DNA of 64,000 nucleotides from Pseudoselenomonas ruminantium (GCA_015058655.1 SVBX01000009.1:1-64000); one strand, 5' to 3'; positions 35,119 to 44,572 are shown, counted from the first letter of the stretch. Notes: generated by a model from the sequence alone, not told the origin. A program made the numbers and translations.

Positions 35119-35562
35119 ATGGCAAAGGTTTTAGTTCTTCACGGCCCCAATCTCAATCTGTTGGGGACCCGTGAGCCAGAGATTTACGGTTCTGCTACTT
35201 TGGCAGACATCAATGATATGCTAAAAAAAAGGGCCGAAGAGGCAGGTGTAGGAATAGACTTTCTCCAGTCCAACCATGAGGGCGTGCTGGTGGATGCGGT
35301 GCAGGCATCGCGCGGGAAGTATGACTACATCATCTTCAATGCGGCAGCCTTCACCCATTACAGCATTGCCTTGCGGGATGCTATTGCCGCCGTGGATGTG
35401 CCGGTGATAGAGGTGCATATATCGAATATCCATCAGCGAGAGGAGTTCCGCCATGCTTCTGTGCTGGCTCCTGTTGCCATGGGACAGATTTGCGGTTTGG
35501 GAATTGCCAGTTATCTGGCGGCGTTGGAGGCTGTTATCTTCAAGCTCGATAATAAGAACTGA
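35119..35562 (+). CDS. aroQ: 3-dehydroquinate dehydratase, type II
   Basis: A 147-residue type II enzyme of the shikimate pathway. Motifs: LHGPNLNLLGTREPEIYG, QSNHEGVLVDAV, NAAAFTHYSIALRDAI, and VHISNIHQREEFRHASVLAP. It works upstream of AroA, also encoded in this window (about 48 kb). AGGAGGC precedes the ATG, and a terminator follows. Confidence 0.96.
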   Translation: MAKVLVLHGPNLNLLGTREPEIYGSATLADINDMLKKRAEEAGVGIDFLQSNHEGVLVDAVQASRGKYDYIIFNAAAFTHYSIALRDAIAAVDVPVIEVHISNIHQREEFRHASVLAPVAMGQICGLGIASYLAALEAVIFKLDNKN

Positions 35563-35581
35563 TTATCTGTGATTATGATGG

Positions 35582-35607
35582 GGGCGCAGCCACTGCGTCT
35601 CTTTTTT
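35582..35607 (+). terminator. Terminator of aroQ
   Basis: A short stem with wobble pairs (GGGCGCAG with CTGCGTCT, loop CCA) followed by CTTTTTTG. Confidence 0.7.
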
Positions 35608-35744
35608 GTTGGGGACCATAGGCCAAATACAAGGCGGGCTGTTTTGAAGCGCGGTGGGAGGGCTTTGTGATGGATAATGATCACGCAACAGACATGGCAC
35701 ATTCAGGAGTTGCTGGTGCCCATGAGTGAGCGGTGCAGGGAGGT

Positions 35745-35781
35745 TTCTCTTCGACAAAAACGGAACAATGGTGTTATAATG
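35745..35781 (+). repeat. 3' remnant of the three-hairpin element, copy D
   Basis: Only the last third is recognisable (TTCGACAAAAACGGAACAAT, then GGTGTTATAATG). It keeps the promoter-like TCGACA, 18 nt, TATAAT, 50 nt before the pepP gene. The preceding part of the aroQ-pepP gap (35608-35744) has no recognisable feature. Confidence 0.65.
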
Positions 35782-35830
35782 TTTTTCATATCAGCATAAC
35801 AGAAGCAGTACATGGAAAGAGGTAATACTT

Positions 35831-36910
35831 ATGATAGAGAGTCGTCTGGCAGCTTTGCGTGCCATGCTTGAGGAGCAGGGCCTTGACGGAGTGGTGGTGA
35901 CCAAGCATGTGAACCTGCACTATTTCAGCGGATTCAGGGGAGACGATACCACTTTGGTCATCACCCGTGAAAAAGCAGCTTTGATTACGGATAATCGTTA
36001 TACAGAGCAGGCAGGGCAGCAGGCGCCTATGTTTGAAATCGTAGAGCAGAAGGATGGACTCCTTGGGAAGACGGCAGAGGTAGTGAAGTCTTTCGGTTGC
36101 AGGAAGGTTGCTTTTGAGGGCAATGCCCTTATCTATGATGACTACAAGAAACTCACGGAACTTTTGGCAGGCGTGGAGTTCAACGCTGCCCTTCACCTGG
36201 ACAAGCTGAGGGAAATCAAGGATGCAGAAGAGATTTCTCATATCCGCAGGGCATGCCAGATTGCGGATGCAGCTTTTGCTGAGACGCTGAAGTTCATTCG
36301 TCCCGGAATTACAGAAATCGCCGTGGCAGCCAGGCTGGAAAATGCCATGCGGGAGAACGGTTCGGAGAAGCCTTCCTTCACCACCATAGTAGCTTCCGGC
36401 TTGAGGGGCAGCCTGCCTCATGGCACTGCTACGGACAAGGTGATTGAGGCAGGCGAGTTTGTCACCATGGATTTTGGCGCCATGTATCAGGGCTATTGCT
36501 CCGATATCACTCGCACCATCTGTGCAGGCCAGGCCACAGAGAGACAGCGCTTCGTTTATGATAAGGTCCTGGATGCCCAGAAGATGGCTTTGGCCCTTAT
36601 CAAGCCCGGTGCTGCAGGCAAGGCTGTGGACCAGGCGGTGCGGGAGGCACTGGACAAGGATGATTTGGGACAATACTTCGGTCACGGCCTGGGGCACAGC
36701 CTGGGGCTGGAAATCCACGAGTCTCCCCGCCTTTCCAAGAAAAGCACCTGCGAAGACCTGCGTCCCGGCATGCTGGTCACTGACGAGCCCGGCGTCTATA
36801 TCCCTGGTTGGGGAGGGCTTCGCATCGAGGATACGGTGCTGGTGACTGAGACTGGCAGCGAGGCTCTGACCCATGCCAATAAGGAATTTATAGAAATACC
36901 GTTGAATTAA
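35831..36910 (+). CDS. pepP: M24 family Xaa-Pro aminopeptidase
   Basis: A 359-residue metallopeptidase that removes N-terminal residues next to proline. The metal ligands are visible: Asp in DFGAMYQGYCSDITRTI, His in GHGLGHSLGLEIHESPRLS, and Glu in TDEPGVYIPG and GLRIEDTVLV. The N-terminal creatinase-like domain is residues 1-125. It lies upstream of efp as in many Firmicutes (yqhT-efp). GAAAGAGG precedes the ATG. Confidence 0.93.
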   Translation: MIESRLAALRAMLEEQGLDGVVVTKHVNLHYFSGFRGDDTTLVITREKAALITDNRYTEQAGQQAPMFEIVEQKDGLLGKTAEVVKSFGCRKVAFEGNALIYDDYKKLTELLAGVEFNAALHLDKLREIKDAEEISHIRRACQIADAAFAETLKFIRPGITEIAVAARLENAMRENGSEKPSFTTIVASGLRGSLPHGTATDKVIEAGEFVTMDFGAMYQGYCSDITRTICAGQATERQRFVYDKVLDAQKMALALIKPGAAGKAVDQAVREALDKDDLGQYFGHGLGHSLGLEIHESPRLSKKSTCEDLRPGMLVTDEPGVYIPGWGGLRIEDTVLVTETGSEALTHANKEFIEIPLN

Positions 36911-36930
36911 CGGGAAAAATATTTTATAAT
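36902..36930 (+). promoter_or_regulatory. Promoter of efp
   Basis: TTGAAT, a 17-nt spacer, TATAAT. It overlaps the pepP stop region and lies 49 nt before the efp start. Confidence 0.8.
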
Positions 36931-36978
36931 AAGTAGCATCACTATAGCATATCGCTGAAATTTGGAGGGCGTAAGTTA

Positions 36979-37536
36979 ATGATTAACAGTACTGATTTCC
37001 GCACGGGCCTGACCATCGAGATTGATGGCGGTGTCTGGCAGATCGTAGATTTCCAGCATGTGAAGCCGGGCAAGGGCGCAGCCTTCGTTCGTACCAAGAT
37101 CAAGAATGTTGAGACTGGTGCCGTGGTTGAGCGCACTTTCAACCCCAACGAGAAAATGCCTGCGGCTCACCTTGAGAACCGCAACATGCAGTTCCTCTAT
37201 GAGTCTGATGGCATGTATACCTTCATGGATATGGAGACTTATGAGCAGTCCGAGCTCAACAAGGAGCAGTTGGGCGATGCTCTCAACTATCTCATGGAGA
37301 ACATGGAGGTTTCCCTCCAGTCTTTCAAGGGCCGCATCATCGGCATCACCCTGCCGAACTCCGTCAACCTCAAGGTTGTGGAGTGCGAGCCCAGCGTCAA
37401 GGGCAACACTGCTACCGGCGCTACCAAGATGGCCAAGGTTGAGACTGGCTATGAGGTGCGCGTGCCTCTCTTCGTCAACGAGGGCGATACCCTTCGCATT
37501 GATACCCGTACGGGCAACTACATCGAGCGCGCTTAA
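36979..37536 (+). CDS. efp: Elongation factor P
   Basis: A 185-residue EF-P, which relieves ribosome stalling at polyproline. Three beta-barrel domains. The tip loop reads VKPGKGAAFV with the Lys that is modified in some bacteria; the C-terminal GDTLRIDTRTGNYIERA is typical. TTGGAGGG precedes the ATG. The polyproline-like stretch in the phage tape measure protein would be an EF-P-dependent kind of sequence. Confidence 0.97.
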   Translation: MINSTDFRTGLTIEIDGGVWQIVDFQHVKPGKGAAFVRTKIKNVETGAVVERTFNPNEKMPAAHLENRNMQFLYESDGMYTFMDMETYEQSELNKEQLGDALNYLMENMEVSLQSFKGRIIGITLPNSVNLKVVECEPSVKGNTATGATKMAKVETGYEVRVPLFVNEGDTLRIDTRTGNYIERA

Positions 37537-37545
37537 GGAATTCGG

Positions 37546-37581
37546 CTGCCGTATCATCAAGGCATGGTACGGCAGTTTTTC
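37546..37581 (+). terminator. Rho-independent terminator of efp
   Basis: A 12-bp stem (CTGCCGTATCAT with ATGGTACGGCAG, loop CAAGGC), then five T. Confidence 0.9.
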
Positions 37582-37728
37582 TGTAAAGGGCATGCTCCAC
37601 GGGGCGCTTGAGCGAGGCTTTTATTTGCCGTAGAAGGAAAATCGAGAAACGGCATAGAATAAAGAATAAACATAGGTGTTTTCAATTACTAGCTGAAGCA
37701 GTTCTGAAGGTTCGAGGAGGTTTTCAAC

Positions 37729-38130
37729 ATGGCAAACGAAAAGGAAATTGTACGCAAGGACAATTCTTTAGGCTCTATCCGCATAGCAGATGAAGTGGTC
37801 AGCATCATTGCTGGTTTGGCCGCTACTGAGGTCGAAGGCATTGCCGGCATGAGCGGCGGCATTGCAGGCGGCATTGCTGAGATGTTGGGCCGCAGGAACT
37901 TTGCCAAGGGCGTAAAGGTCGAAGTGGGTGAGAAGGAAGCTGCTGTCGACCTCTACATCATCGTGAAGTATGGCGTGCGCATTCCTGATGTGGCTCTGGC
38001 TGCTCAGGAGAATGTGAAGCAGGCTATTGAGACCATGACGGGACTTTCTGTAGTTGAGGTAAATATTCATGTTCAGGGCGTAGGCTTCCCGGACGAAGAA
38101 AACAAGCCGGATGAAGTGCGTGTAAGATAA
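37729..38130 (+). CDS. Asp23/Gls24 family envelope stress protein
   Basis: A 133-residue Asp23-family protein: GSIRIADEVVSIIAGLAATE, VEGIAGMSGG, then VDLYIIVKYGVRIPDVA and VEVNIHVQGV. Asp23 proteins form a layer at the membrane and are tied to it by AmaP, encoded next. The role is cell-envelope homeostasis. AGGAGG precedes the ATG. Forms a cluster with amaP, DUF2273 and nusB. Confidence 0.93.
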   Translation: MANEKEIVRKDNSLGSIRIADEVVSIIAGLAATEVEGIAGMSGGIAGGIAEMLGRRNFAKGVKVEVGEKEAAVDLYIIVKYGVRIPDVALAAQENVKQAIETMTGLSVVEVNIHVQGVGFPDEENKPDEVRVR

Positions 38131-38171
38131 TCCGTTGCAAGTTTTTTCGAAACTGAAGAGAGGCTTGATAG

Positions 38172-38741
38172 ATGGGGATACTCAATCGCTTTTTCTTATT
38201 TGTTCTTACGCTTTTTTTTGTCTTGCTCTCTTTGGGAGTGTTGGCTGTTTGCCTGCAGGTCGTGCCGGAGCATTATTGGCTCAATGAACTGCGCTTTGCC
38301 TTGGGGAGGACGGAGACGGTTGCGGTTTTCGCAGCCGTGCTCTTCCTCAGCCTTCATTTGCTGCTGGTTTCTTGCAGCCGTCAGGCGCCCAAGAAGGTTT
38401 CGCATGGAGAACTGGTGATGGTAGAAAGTTCTATGGGCGAGGTGGGGGTTGCTCTGGAGGCAGTGCGCGGGCTGGTGGACAAGCTGGTGCGCGAGGTCAG
38501 AGGTGTCCGTGATGCCAAAGTGAAGGTTTGCTCAGCTAAGAAGGGAGAGGGGGAGCCTCTATCCGTCTCGCTGGCGCTTATCATCGGACAGGAAACGAAT
38601 GTGGCAGAGGTGTCTGCCGCAGCTTCCCAGCTGATCAGCAGCCATCTGGAGAAAATCCTGGGCTATAGCCAGGTGCCTGTGGAAGTGTTGATTACGGATA
38701 TTACCAATGCTGCTCCCGACAGGAAGCACAGGGTGGTTTAA
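38172..38741 (+). CDS. amaP: Alkaline shock response membrane anchor protein AmaP
   Basis: A 189-residue protein with two N-terminal membrane segments (FLFVLTLFFVLLSLGVLAV; VAVFAAVLFLSLHLLLV) and a cytoplasmic Asp23-like domain. That domain pattern (VLITDITNAAP at the end) fits AmaP, which anchors Asp23. It follows the Asp23 gene by about 40 nt. Confidence 0.87.
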   Translation: MGILNRFFLFVLTLFFVLLSLGVLAVCLQVVPEHYWLNELRFALGRTETVAVFAAVLFLSLHLLLVSCSRQAPKKVSHGELVMVESSMGEVGVALEAVRGLVDKLVREVRGVRDAKVKVCSAKKGEGEPLSVSLALIIGQETNVAEVSAAASQLISSHLEKILGYSQVPVEVLITDITNAAPDRKHRVV

Positions 38742-38746
38742 GGCTG

Positions 38747-39019
38747 GTGAGGAAGATGAAAGCTGAGATACGCAAAGAACTTCTGAACCTGTGGCGAAAT
38801 CATCGGGGAGCCAGCGTGGGCCTCGCAACTGGTACTATGATTGCTGTGGCCATGTTGATCTTTGGCTTCTGGCAGACAGTGTTCGTGTTGTTCATGGCAG
38901 CGGCAGGTTTGTGGCTGGGGCATGAGCATGATATAGGAGGAGATGCCTGGCTGGATTTGAAGGAAAGCCTGGCGCATCTCCTACCCGTGAGGTTTCAGCG
39001 CTACAGAGGCAAGGATTGA
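38747..39019 (+). CDS. DUF2273 small membrane protein
   Basis: A 90-residue protein with a Gly-rich membrane region (GLATGTMIAVAMLIFGFWQ, FVLFMAAAGLWLGHE). DUF2273 proteins go with Asp23 and AmaP and probably join their membrane complex. GTG and ATG (38756) are both possible starts; the GTG is used here. The C-terminal 30 residues are polar. Confidence 0.82.
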   Translation: MRKMKAEIRKELLNLWRNHRGASVGLATGTMIAVAMLIFGFWQTVFVLFMAAAGLWLGHEHDIGGDAWLDLKESLAHLLPVRFQRYRGKD

Positions 39020-39055
39020 TTTCGGTTTTAGGAAAGAAAGGTAACGAATTTAGAT

Positions 39056-39496
39056 ATGAGTCGTAGACAAGCAAGGGAAGTGGCTTTGCAAGCGCTTTTC
39101 CAGTTGGATTTCAACAACCATGATGAGGAAGAGCAGAGAGAAGCTTATGAAACCCTGGCCATTGATGCAGCTTTGGGCGAAGCAGAGGGTGATACCCTGA
39201 CGAAAAAAGATCGCCGGTACATTGAGAGCGTAGTGTCTGGCACCAGAAGCAAGCTGGAGGCCATTGACGAGATGCTCAGCGCTCATGCCAAGGGCTGGAA
39301 GCTTGGACGCATGGCGGCAGTGGATCGTAATCTGGCACGCCTGGCTGTGTTCGAAATGTGCTTCGCAGAGGATAAACTGGCTCCCGGCATCGCTATTAAC
39401 GAGGCAGTGGAACTGGCCAAGAAGTTCGGAACTGACGAATCGGGACGCTATATCAATGGCATCCTGAACGCCTTGGCCAAGAAGCAGGCAGATTGA
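39056..39496 (+). CDS. nusB: Transcription antitermination factor NusB
   Basis: A 146-residue helical NusB, which with NusE (S10) binds boxA of rRNA leaders. Motifs: SRRQAREVALQALFQLDF, then GWKLGRMAAVDRNLARLAVF and PGIAINEAVELAKKFGTDES. No close ribosome site is seen: AAAGG is about 16 nt upstream. A terminator follows. Confidence 0.95.
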   Translation: MSRRQAREVALQALFQLDFNNHDEEEQREAYETLAIDAALGEAEGDTLTKKDRRYIESVVSGTRSKLEAIDEMLSAHAKGWKLGRMAAVDRNLARLAVFEMCFAEDKLAPGIAINEAVELAKKFGTDESGRYINGILNALAKKQAD

Positions 39497-39507
39497 TTGT
39501 AGACTCC

Positions 39508-39546
39508 AAAGGGTCAGACGACATCATGTGGTCTGGCCTTTCTTGT
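39508..39546 (+). terminator. Terminator of nusB
   Basis: A stem of 11 pairs with a one-base bulge (AAAGG-TCAGAC with GTCTGG-CCTTT) and an 11-nt loop, then CTTGTGCTTTT. Confidence 0.7.
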
Positions 39547-39571
39547 GCTTTTCAGGTGCTTTCAGGGGGGG

Positions 39572-40780
39572 ATGGAGTTGGCAGTACATAGTGTCAGTGA
39601 GGTAAACAGGTATATCAAGAATCTGGTAGCAGGAGAGCTGCCCTTGCAGCATATGATGGTACGGGGGGAGATTTCGAATTTTAAAAAGTATCCTTCCGGT
39701 CATTGCTACTTTACTCTTAAAGATAGTGTTTCAGCATTGAAATGCGTCATGTTTCGCAGCTATGCGCAGCACCTTCGTTTTCTGCCAGTCAATGGACTGC
39801 AGGTCATTGCAGGAGGCGGCATAGCCGTATATGAGCGGGACGGCATTTACCAGCTGTATGCAGAGTCCCTGGTACCGGAAGGTACGGGAGACTTGGCCCT
39901 GGCCTTTGAGCAACTGAAGGAAAAGCTGACGGCGGAGGGGCTTTTTCTGGAAGAGCACAAGCAGGCTTTGCCTAGATTCCCCAAGAAAATTGGCGTGGTG
40001 ACTTCTGTGGCAGGAGCTGTGCTCAGGGATATTTATCGCGTGGTATCCCATCGCTGGCCTATGGCGCAGTTAGTTCTCTATCCTGTGCAGGTGCAGGGGG
40101 AAGGAGCCGCGGAGCAAATTGCCAGAGCCATAGGCTTCTTCAACCGCAGCTACCATGTGGATACCCTGATCGTGGGGCGTGGCGGCGGCTCTATGGAGGA
40201 TTTGCAACCCTTCAATGAAGAGAATGTGGTGCGCGCTATATTCGCTTCAAGGATTCCGGTGATTTCTGCGGTGGGGCATGAAACAGACTTTACACTGTCG
40301 GATTTTGCCAGTGACAGGCGGGCAGCTACGCCGTCCCAGGCGGCGGAGTTGGCGGTGCCGGACAGGCAGGAGTTGCAACGCTATCTGCAGCTTTTATCCG
40401 GCAGGCTCAGGCAGGTGGCTGCTGACGGACTGGAGCAGCGGCGTGAAAGGCTTCTGCGCCTTATGGAGCGCACTGCGCTGAAGGAACCACAGAAATTGCT
40501 GGCAGAAAGGCGCCAACGGCTGGATATAGTCAGCTTGAAACTTGACCAGTTGACCAAAACTGCTTTGAAGGACAAGAAGCACGGACTGGAAGTGGCCATG
40601 GAGAAGCTGGAAGCTCTCAGTCCCATACAGGTTCTGAGGCGTGGCTACGGTGTTGTGGAGCGCGATGGAAAGATTTTGACCAGCATCAAAAATGCAGCTG
40701 TGGATGATGAAATAAAAATCAGCCTGAAAGACGGCTGCCTGAAGGCCAGGGTTGAATCTGTTTCAGGGCAGAAAGGATGA
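39572..40780 (+). CDS. xseA: Exodeoxyribonuclease VII large subunit
   Basis: About 402 residues. N-terminal OB domain (VRGEISNFKKYPSGHCYFTL) and the catalytic domain with KIGVVTSVAGAVLRDI, VGRGGGSMEDL, VGHETDFTLSDFASDRRA and ATPSQAAELAVP. With XseB it degrades single-stranded DNA. The start is uncertain between the ATG at 39572 and a TTG at 39578 that has a better distance to the GGGGGGG stretch. Confidence 0.95.
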   Translation: MELAVHSVSEVNRYIKNLVAGELPLQHMMVRGEISNFKKYPSGHCYFTLKDSVSALKCVMFRSYAQHLRFLPVNGLQVIAGGGIAVYERDGIYQLYAESLVPEGTGDLALAFEQLKEKLTAEGLFLEEHKQALPRFPKKIGVVTSVAGAVLRDIYRVVSHRWPMAQLVLYPVQVQGEGAAEQIARAIGFFNRSYHVDTLIVGRGGGSMEDLQPFNEENVVRAIFASRIPVISAVGHETDFTLSDFASDRRAATPSQAAELAVPDRQELQRYLQLLSGRLRQVAADGLEQRRERLLRLMERTALKEPQKLLAERRQRLDIVSLKLDQLTKTALKDKKHGLEVAMEKLEALSPIQVLRRGYGVVERDGKILTSIKNAAVDDEIKISLKDGCLKARVESVSGQKG

Positions 40781-40786
40781 GCGATT

Positions 40787-41020
40787 ATGCCAAGAAAGAA
40801 AGAAATACCGTTTGAGGAGTCTCTTGCCCGCCTGGAGGAAATTGTGGCAGCTATGGAAAAGGGCGATATGAGCCTCAAAGAGCTTATGATAGCTTATTCA
40901 GAAGGGGTCACCCTGTCGCAGAATTGCCTGAAGGCACTGGACATGGCTGAGAAAACCATGGATCTGATGGTGCAGGAAGAGTCTGGAAAGGCAGTAGGAA
41001 AAGACTTGGTAATAGAATGA
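40787..41020 (+). CDS. xseB: Exodeoxyribonuclease VII small subunit
   Basis: A 77-residue XseB with the family pattern IPFEESLARLEEIVAAMEKG, SLKELMIAYSEGVTLSQNCL. It is a small helical hairpin that binds the large subunit. Directly after xseA. Confidence 0.94.
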   Translation: MPRKKEIPFEESLARLEEIVAAMEKGDMSLKELMIAYSEGVTLSQNCLKALDMAEKTMDLMVQEESGKAVGKDLVIE

Positions 41021-41058
41021 AGTCTTATTGAGCAGCGCATGTATAGAGGAGAAGGGGT

Positions 41059-44000
41059 ATGCCGTTTACGCATCTTCATGTCCATACGGAATTCAGCCTG
41101 TTGGACGGGGCAAGCCGTATAGGGGATCTGATCAGCGCCACTAAGGAGCTGGGAATGGATTCTATCGCCATTACCGACCATGGGGTGATGTATGGAGTTA
41201 TAGATTTTTACAAGGAAGCCAGGAAGCAGGGCATAAAGCCCATCATAGGCTGCGAGGTGTATTTGGCTCCCGCCTCCCGGCTGGAGAAAGAGGAGGTAAA
41301 CGGGGTAAGATATTATCACCTTATCCTGCTGGCAGAGAATCAGCAAGGTTACCGTAATTTGGTGCAGCTGGTCTCTTTGGCGCATATAGAAGGCATGTAC
41401 TACAAGCCACGGGTGGATAAGGAGCTCCTTCGCAAGTATCACGAGGGCTTGATTTGCCTCAGCGCCTGCGTGGCGGGAGAAATTCCCCAAGCGCTCATTG
41501 CGGGGAACAAGGAGAAAGCCGAGGCGTTGGTGCAGGAGTATGTGGACATTTTCGGCAGGGATAATTTCTTCCTGGAAATACAGAATCACGGCTTGAAGGA
41601 AGAAATGGTCACCAATGCAGGCTTGCTGGAGTTGTCTCAGAAGCATGGCCTGGGGTTGGTGGCTACTAATGACCTGCATTATGTTCACAGGGAGGACAGT
41701 GAATTCCACGATATCTTGTTGTGCGTGCAGATGAACAAGACCGTGGAAGATTCTGACCGCATGCGCTTCAATAGCGATGACTACTATCTGAAATCTCCTG
41801 GGGAAATGGAAGCTCTTTTCAAGGATTATCCTGGAGCCTTGGCCAACACGGAAAAGATTGCTGCCCGCTGTCAGGTGGACTTCGAGTTCGGCAAGCTGCA
41901 GCTGCCCTTTTATCTCATACCCGCCCCCTTTGCCGATGATGAAGCCTATTTGCGCCACCTCTGCGAGGAACGGCTGGAGAGCCACTATCCTGAGGTCACT
42001 CAGGAGGTGCGGGAGCGGTTGGAATATGAGCTGGGCATTATCCACCGCATGGGGTATGACAGCTATTTCCTCATTGTATGGGACTTCATCAACCACTCTA
42101 GGGAAAATGGCATCGCCGTAGGGCCGGGACGCGGTTCTGCGGCTGGCAGCATTGTGGCCTATATCTTGGGTATCACCAATCTTGACCCGTTGAAGCATGA
42201 TTTGCTCTTCGAGCGCTTCCTGAATCCAGAGCGTGTCACCATGCCGGATATTGATGTGGACTTCTGCTATATCCGCCGCAAGGAAGTCATAGACTATGTG
42301 AAGGAACGCTACGGCTACGACCATGTGGCTCAGATAGCTACCTTTGGCACTATGGCAGCCAAGGGAGCCATCCGTGATGTGGGCAGGGCTTTGGGCATGC
42401 CCTATGCGGAAGTTTCGGAGATTGCCAAGTTGATTCCCAATGAATTGCATATCACCATTGACAAGTCATTGAAGGGCGTGGCTGATTTGAAGGCCATGTA
42501 TGATACCAGGCCGGAAGTGAAGCAGCTCATAGACATGGCCAGGAAACTGGAGGGGCTGCCACGCAATGCTTCTACCCATGCGGCCGGCGTGGTGATTGCC
42601 CGTCACCCCCTGACAGACTATGTGCCTGTGTCCGTTTCTGACGGTACATTGGTGACGGAATTTGACAAAGACCATGTGGAAGAGCTGGGGCTCTTGAAGA
42701 TGGACTTCTTGGGGCTCAGAACCCTGACTGTCATCGCCGATACCTTGAAGAATATCAAGGAGCAGCGGGGGGAAGAGGTGGATATCGACCATATTCCCTT
42801 AAAGGATGAACTGACAGCCAAGATGCTTTGCGAAGGACGCACCGGGGCTGTATTCCAGATGGAATCTGCGGGCATGACCAGGCTGGTGATGGATCTGGCC
42901 CCTGAGAGGTTTGAGGATTTGATTCCCACAGTGGCGCTTTATCGTCCTGGCCCTTTAGGCAGCGGCATGGTGGAGGACTTCATCAACGGACGCCATGGCA
43001 GGAAGCAGCCGGAGTATATGCATCCCCTGCTGGAGCCGATTTTGAAAGAAACCTTCGGTGTGGTGCTCTACCAGGAGCAGGTAATGCAGATCGTGCAGGT
43101 GCTGGCCGGCTTCACCCTGGGTCAGGCAGACCTCTTGCGCCGGGCCATGGGCAAGAAGAAGCATGAGATATTGATGGCTCAGAAGGAGAATTTCCTGAAA
43201 GGGTGTGCAGCCAATCGCATTGAGGCTGGCCTGGCAGAGCATATCTTTGATTTGCTGACTCATTTCGCTGACTATGGCTTCAACAAATCCCACAGCGCCG
43301 CCTACGGGCTGGTGGCCTGGCAGACGGCATATCTCAAGGCTCACTATCCCCAGGAATACATGGCTGCCATGCTCACCAGCATCATGGATACGCAGAAGGT
43401 GCCTTTCTATATTGACCTGTGCCGCCGCATGAAGCTGAAAATCCTGCCGCCGGATATCAATGCCAGCCACGGCACCTTCAGCGTGGATGGAGAAGCCATC
43501 CGCTTTGGCCTGGCGGCAGTGAGGAATGTGGGCGAAGGAGCCATAGAAAATGTGGTAGCAGAAAGGGAAAAAGGCGGTCCGTTTACCTCGCTGGTGGATT
43601 TCTGCAGCCGGGTGGACTCCCGCATCCTCAACAAGCGGGTCATGGAAAGCCTGGTGAAATGCGGAGCTTTTGATAGCCTGGGAGCGAAGCGCAGCCAGCT
43701 CTTGCATATCCTTGACCGGGCTATCAGCGAGGCAAACACTGCCCAGAAGGACCGTCTCAGTGGCCAGATTGGCCTTTTTGCAGATGAAAATCAGGGTGGA
43801 GTCATGGATATTCCCCTGCCGGAGATGGAAGAAGTGCCGGAAATGGAACGGCTGGGCTGGGAGAAGGAAATAACGGGCTTTTACATTACCGGCCATCCTT
43901 TGAACCGCTTTCAGAAGAAATTGGCCAACCTGCCCTCCATACAGGAACTTGGCGGCGGTGCTGTCCGTGACAAGCAGGTAGTGCGGTTGGGAGGCATGCT

Positions 44001-44439
44001 GACAGAAGCCAAGCGCCACACCACCAAGAAGGGGGATACCATGTGCTTTGCAGTGCTGGAGGACTTCTCGGACAAGATTGAAGTGACGGTATTCCCCAGA
44101 ACCTTCTACCAGAATGTGAACCTGCTGGTCCCCGATATGCCGGTGGTATTGCAGGGAAAGCTGGACATCGGTGATGAACGCATCACAGTGCTGGCAGACA
44201 AGTTCTGGTCTTTGGATGAATACCTGCCGGAATATTTCCTCTGCCTGCCTGCAGGAGAGGCATATGCCAAAGCCAGGGACGGGGTGAAAAAACTTCTCCT
44301 GGAACATCCAGGAGAAGACCCTGTCCATGTGCAGGTGGGAGGACGCTGGCAGCTTTTGTCACAAGGGCTGTCAGATGATGAGGAAGTGAAAGCTGCCCTC
44401 ATTGCCTTGCTGGGGGCATCGGCTGTGAAAAAACGCTGA
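41059..44439 (+). CDS. dnaE: DNA polymerase III alpha subunit DnaE
   Basis: A 1126-residue C-family replicative polymerase. The PHP domain begins FTHLHVHTEFSLLDGASRIG and keeps its metal-binding His residues. The palm has GPGRGSAAGSIVAYILG and PDIDVDF with catalytic Asp residues. The fingers, the helix-hairpin-helix region and a C-terminal OB domain (GGMLTEAKRHTTKKGD) follow. Many Firmicutes also have PolC; it is not in this window. GAGGAGAAGGGG precedes the ATG. Confidence 0.97.
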   Translation: MPFTHLHVHTEFSLLDGASRIGDLISATKELGMDSIAITDHGVMYGVIDFYKEARKQGIKPIIGCEVYLAPASRLEKEEVNGVRYYHLILLAENQQGYRNLVQLVSLAHIEGMYYKPRVDKELLRKYHEGLICLSACVAGEIPQALIAGNKEKAEALVQEYVDIFGRDNFFLEIQNHGLKEEMVTNAGLLELSQKHGLGLVATNDLHYVHREDSEFHDILLCVQMNKTVEDSDRMRFNSDDYYLKSPGEMEALFKDYPGALANTEKIAARCQVDFEFGKLQLPFYLIPAPFADDEAYLRHLCEERLESHYPEVTQEVRERLEYELGIIHRMGYDSYFLIVWDFINHSRENGIAVGPGRGSAAGSIVAYILGITNLDPLKHDLLFERFLNPERVTMPDIDVDFCYIRRKEVIDYVKERYGYDHVAQIATFGTMAAKGAIRDVGRALGMPYAEVSEIAKLIPNELHITIDKSLKGVADLKAMYDTRPEVKQLIDMARKLEGLPRNASTHAAGVVIARHPLTDYVPVSVSDGTLVTEFDKDHVEELGLLKMDFLGLRTLTVIADTLKNIKEQRGEEVDIDHIPLKDELTAKMLCEGRTGAVFQMESAGMTRLVMDLAPERFEDLIPTVALYRPGPLGSGMVEDFINGRHGRKQPEYMHPLLEPILKETFGVVLYQEQVMQIVQVLAGFTLGQADLLRRAMGKKKHEILMAQKENFLKGCAANRIEAGLAEHIFDLLTHFADYGFNKSHSAAYGLVAWQTAYLKAHYPQEYMAAMLTSIMDTQKVPFYIDLCRRMKLKILPPDINASHGTFSVDGEAIRFGLAAVRNVGEGAIENVVAEREKGGPFTSLVDFCSRVDSRILNKRVMESLVKCGAFDSLGAKRSQLLHILDRAISEANTAQKDRLSGQIGLFADENQGGVMDIPLPEMEEVPEMERLGWEKEITGFYITGHPLNRFQKKLANLPSIQELGGGAVRDKQVVRLGGMLTEAKRHTTKKGDTMCFAVLEDFSDKIEVTVFPRTFYQNVNLLVPDMPVVLQGKLDIGDERITVLADKFWSLDEYLPEYFLCLPAGEAYAKARDGVKKLLLEHPGEDPVHVQVGGRWQLLSQGLSDDEEVKAALIALLGASAVKKR

Positions 44440-44469
44440 AGGGTCTGGGCTTTACCCCCGTCGCTCCGC

Positions 44470-44498
44470 TTGCAAGGAAAGTATGGTAATGATAAAAT
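44470..44498 (+). promoter_or_regulatory. Promoter upstream of the D,D-carboxypeptidase gene
   Basis: TTGCAA, a 17-nt spacer, TAAAAT. It lies over the upstream ATG (44483), which argues for a later translation start. Confidence 0.55.
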
Positions 44499-44572
44499 AT
44501 TGCTCATGCGGTGTTGAAAAACGCCTGCGCAAGCAAGTTAGTGTTCAGATTATAAGGAGTTGCAAGTCCATT

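Noticed and set aside
42955-44328. A 457-codon open frame antisense to dnaE
   Set aside because: dnaE is full length with clear motifs; the antisense product is His/Gln-rich without any domain.
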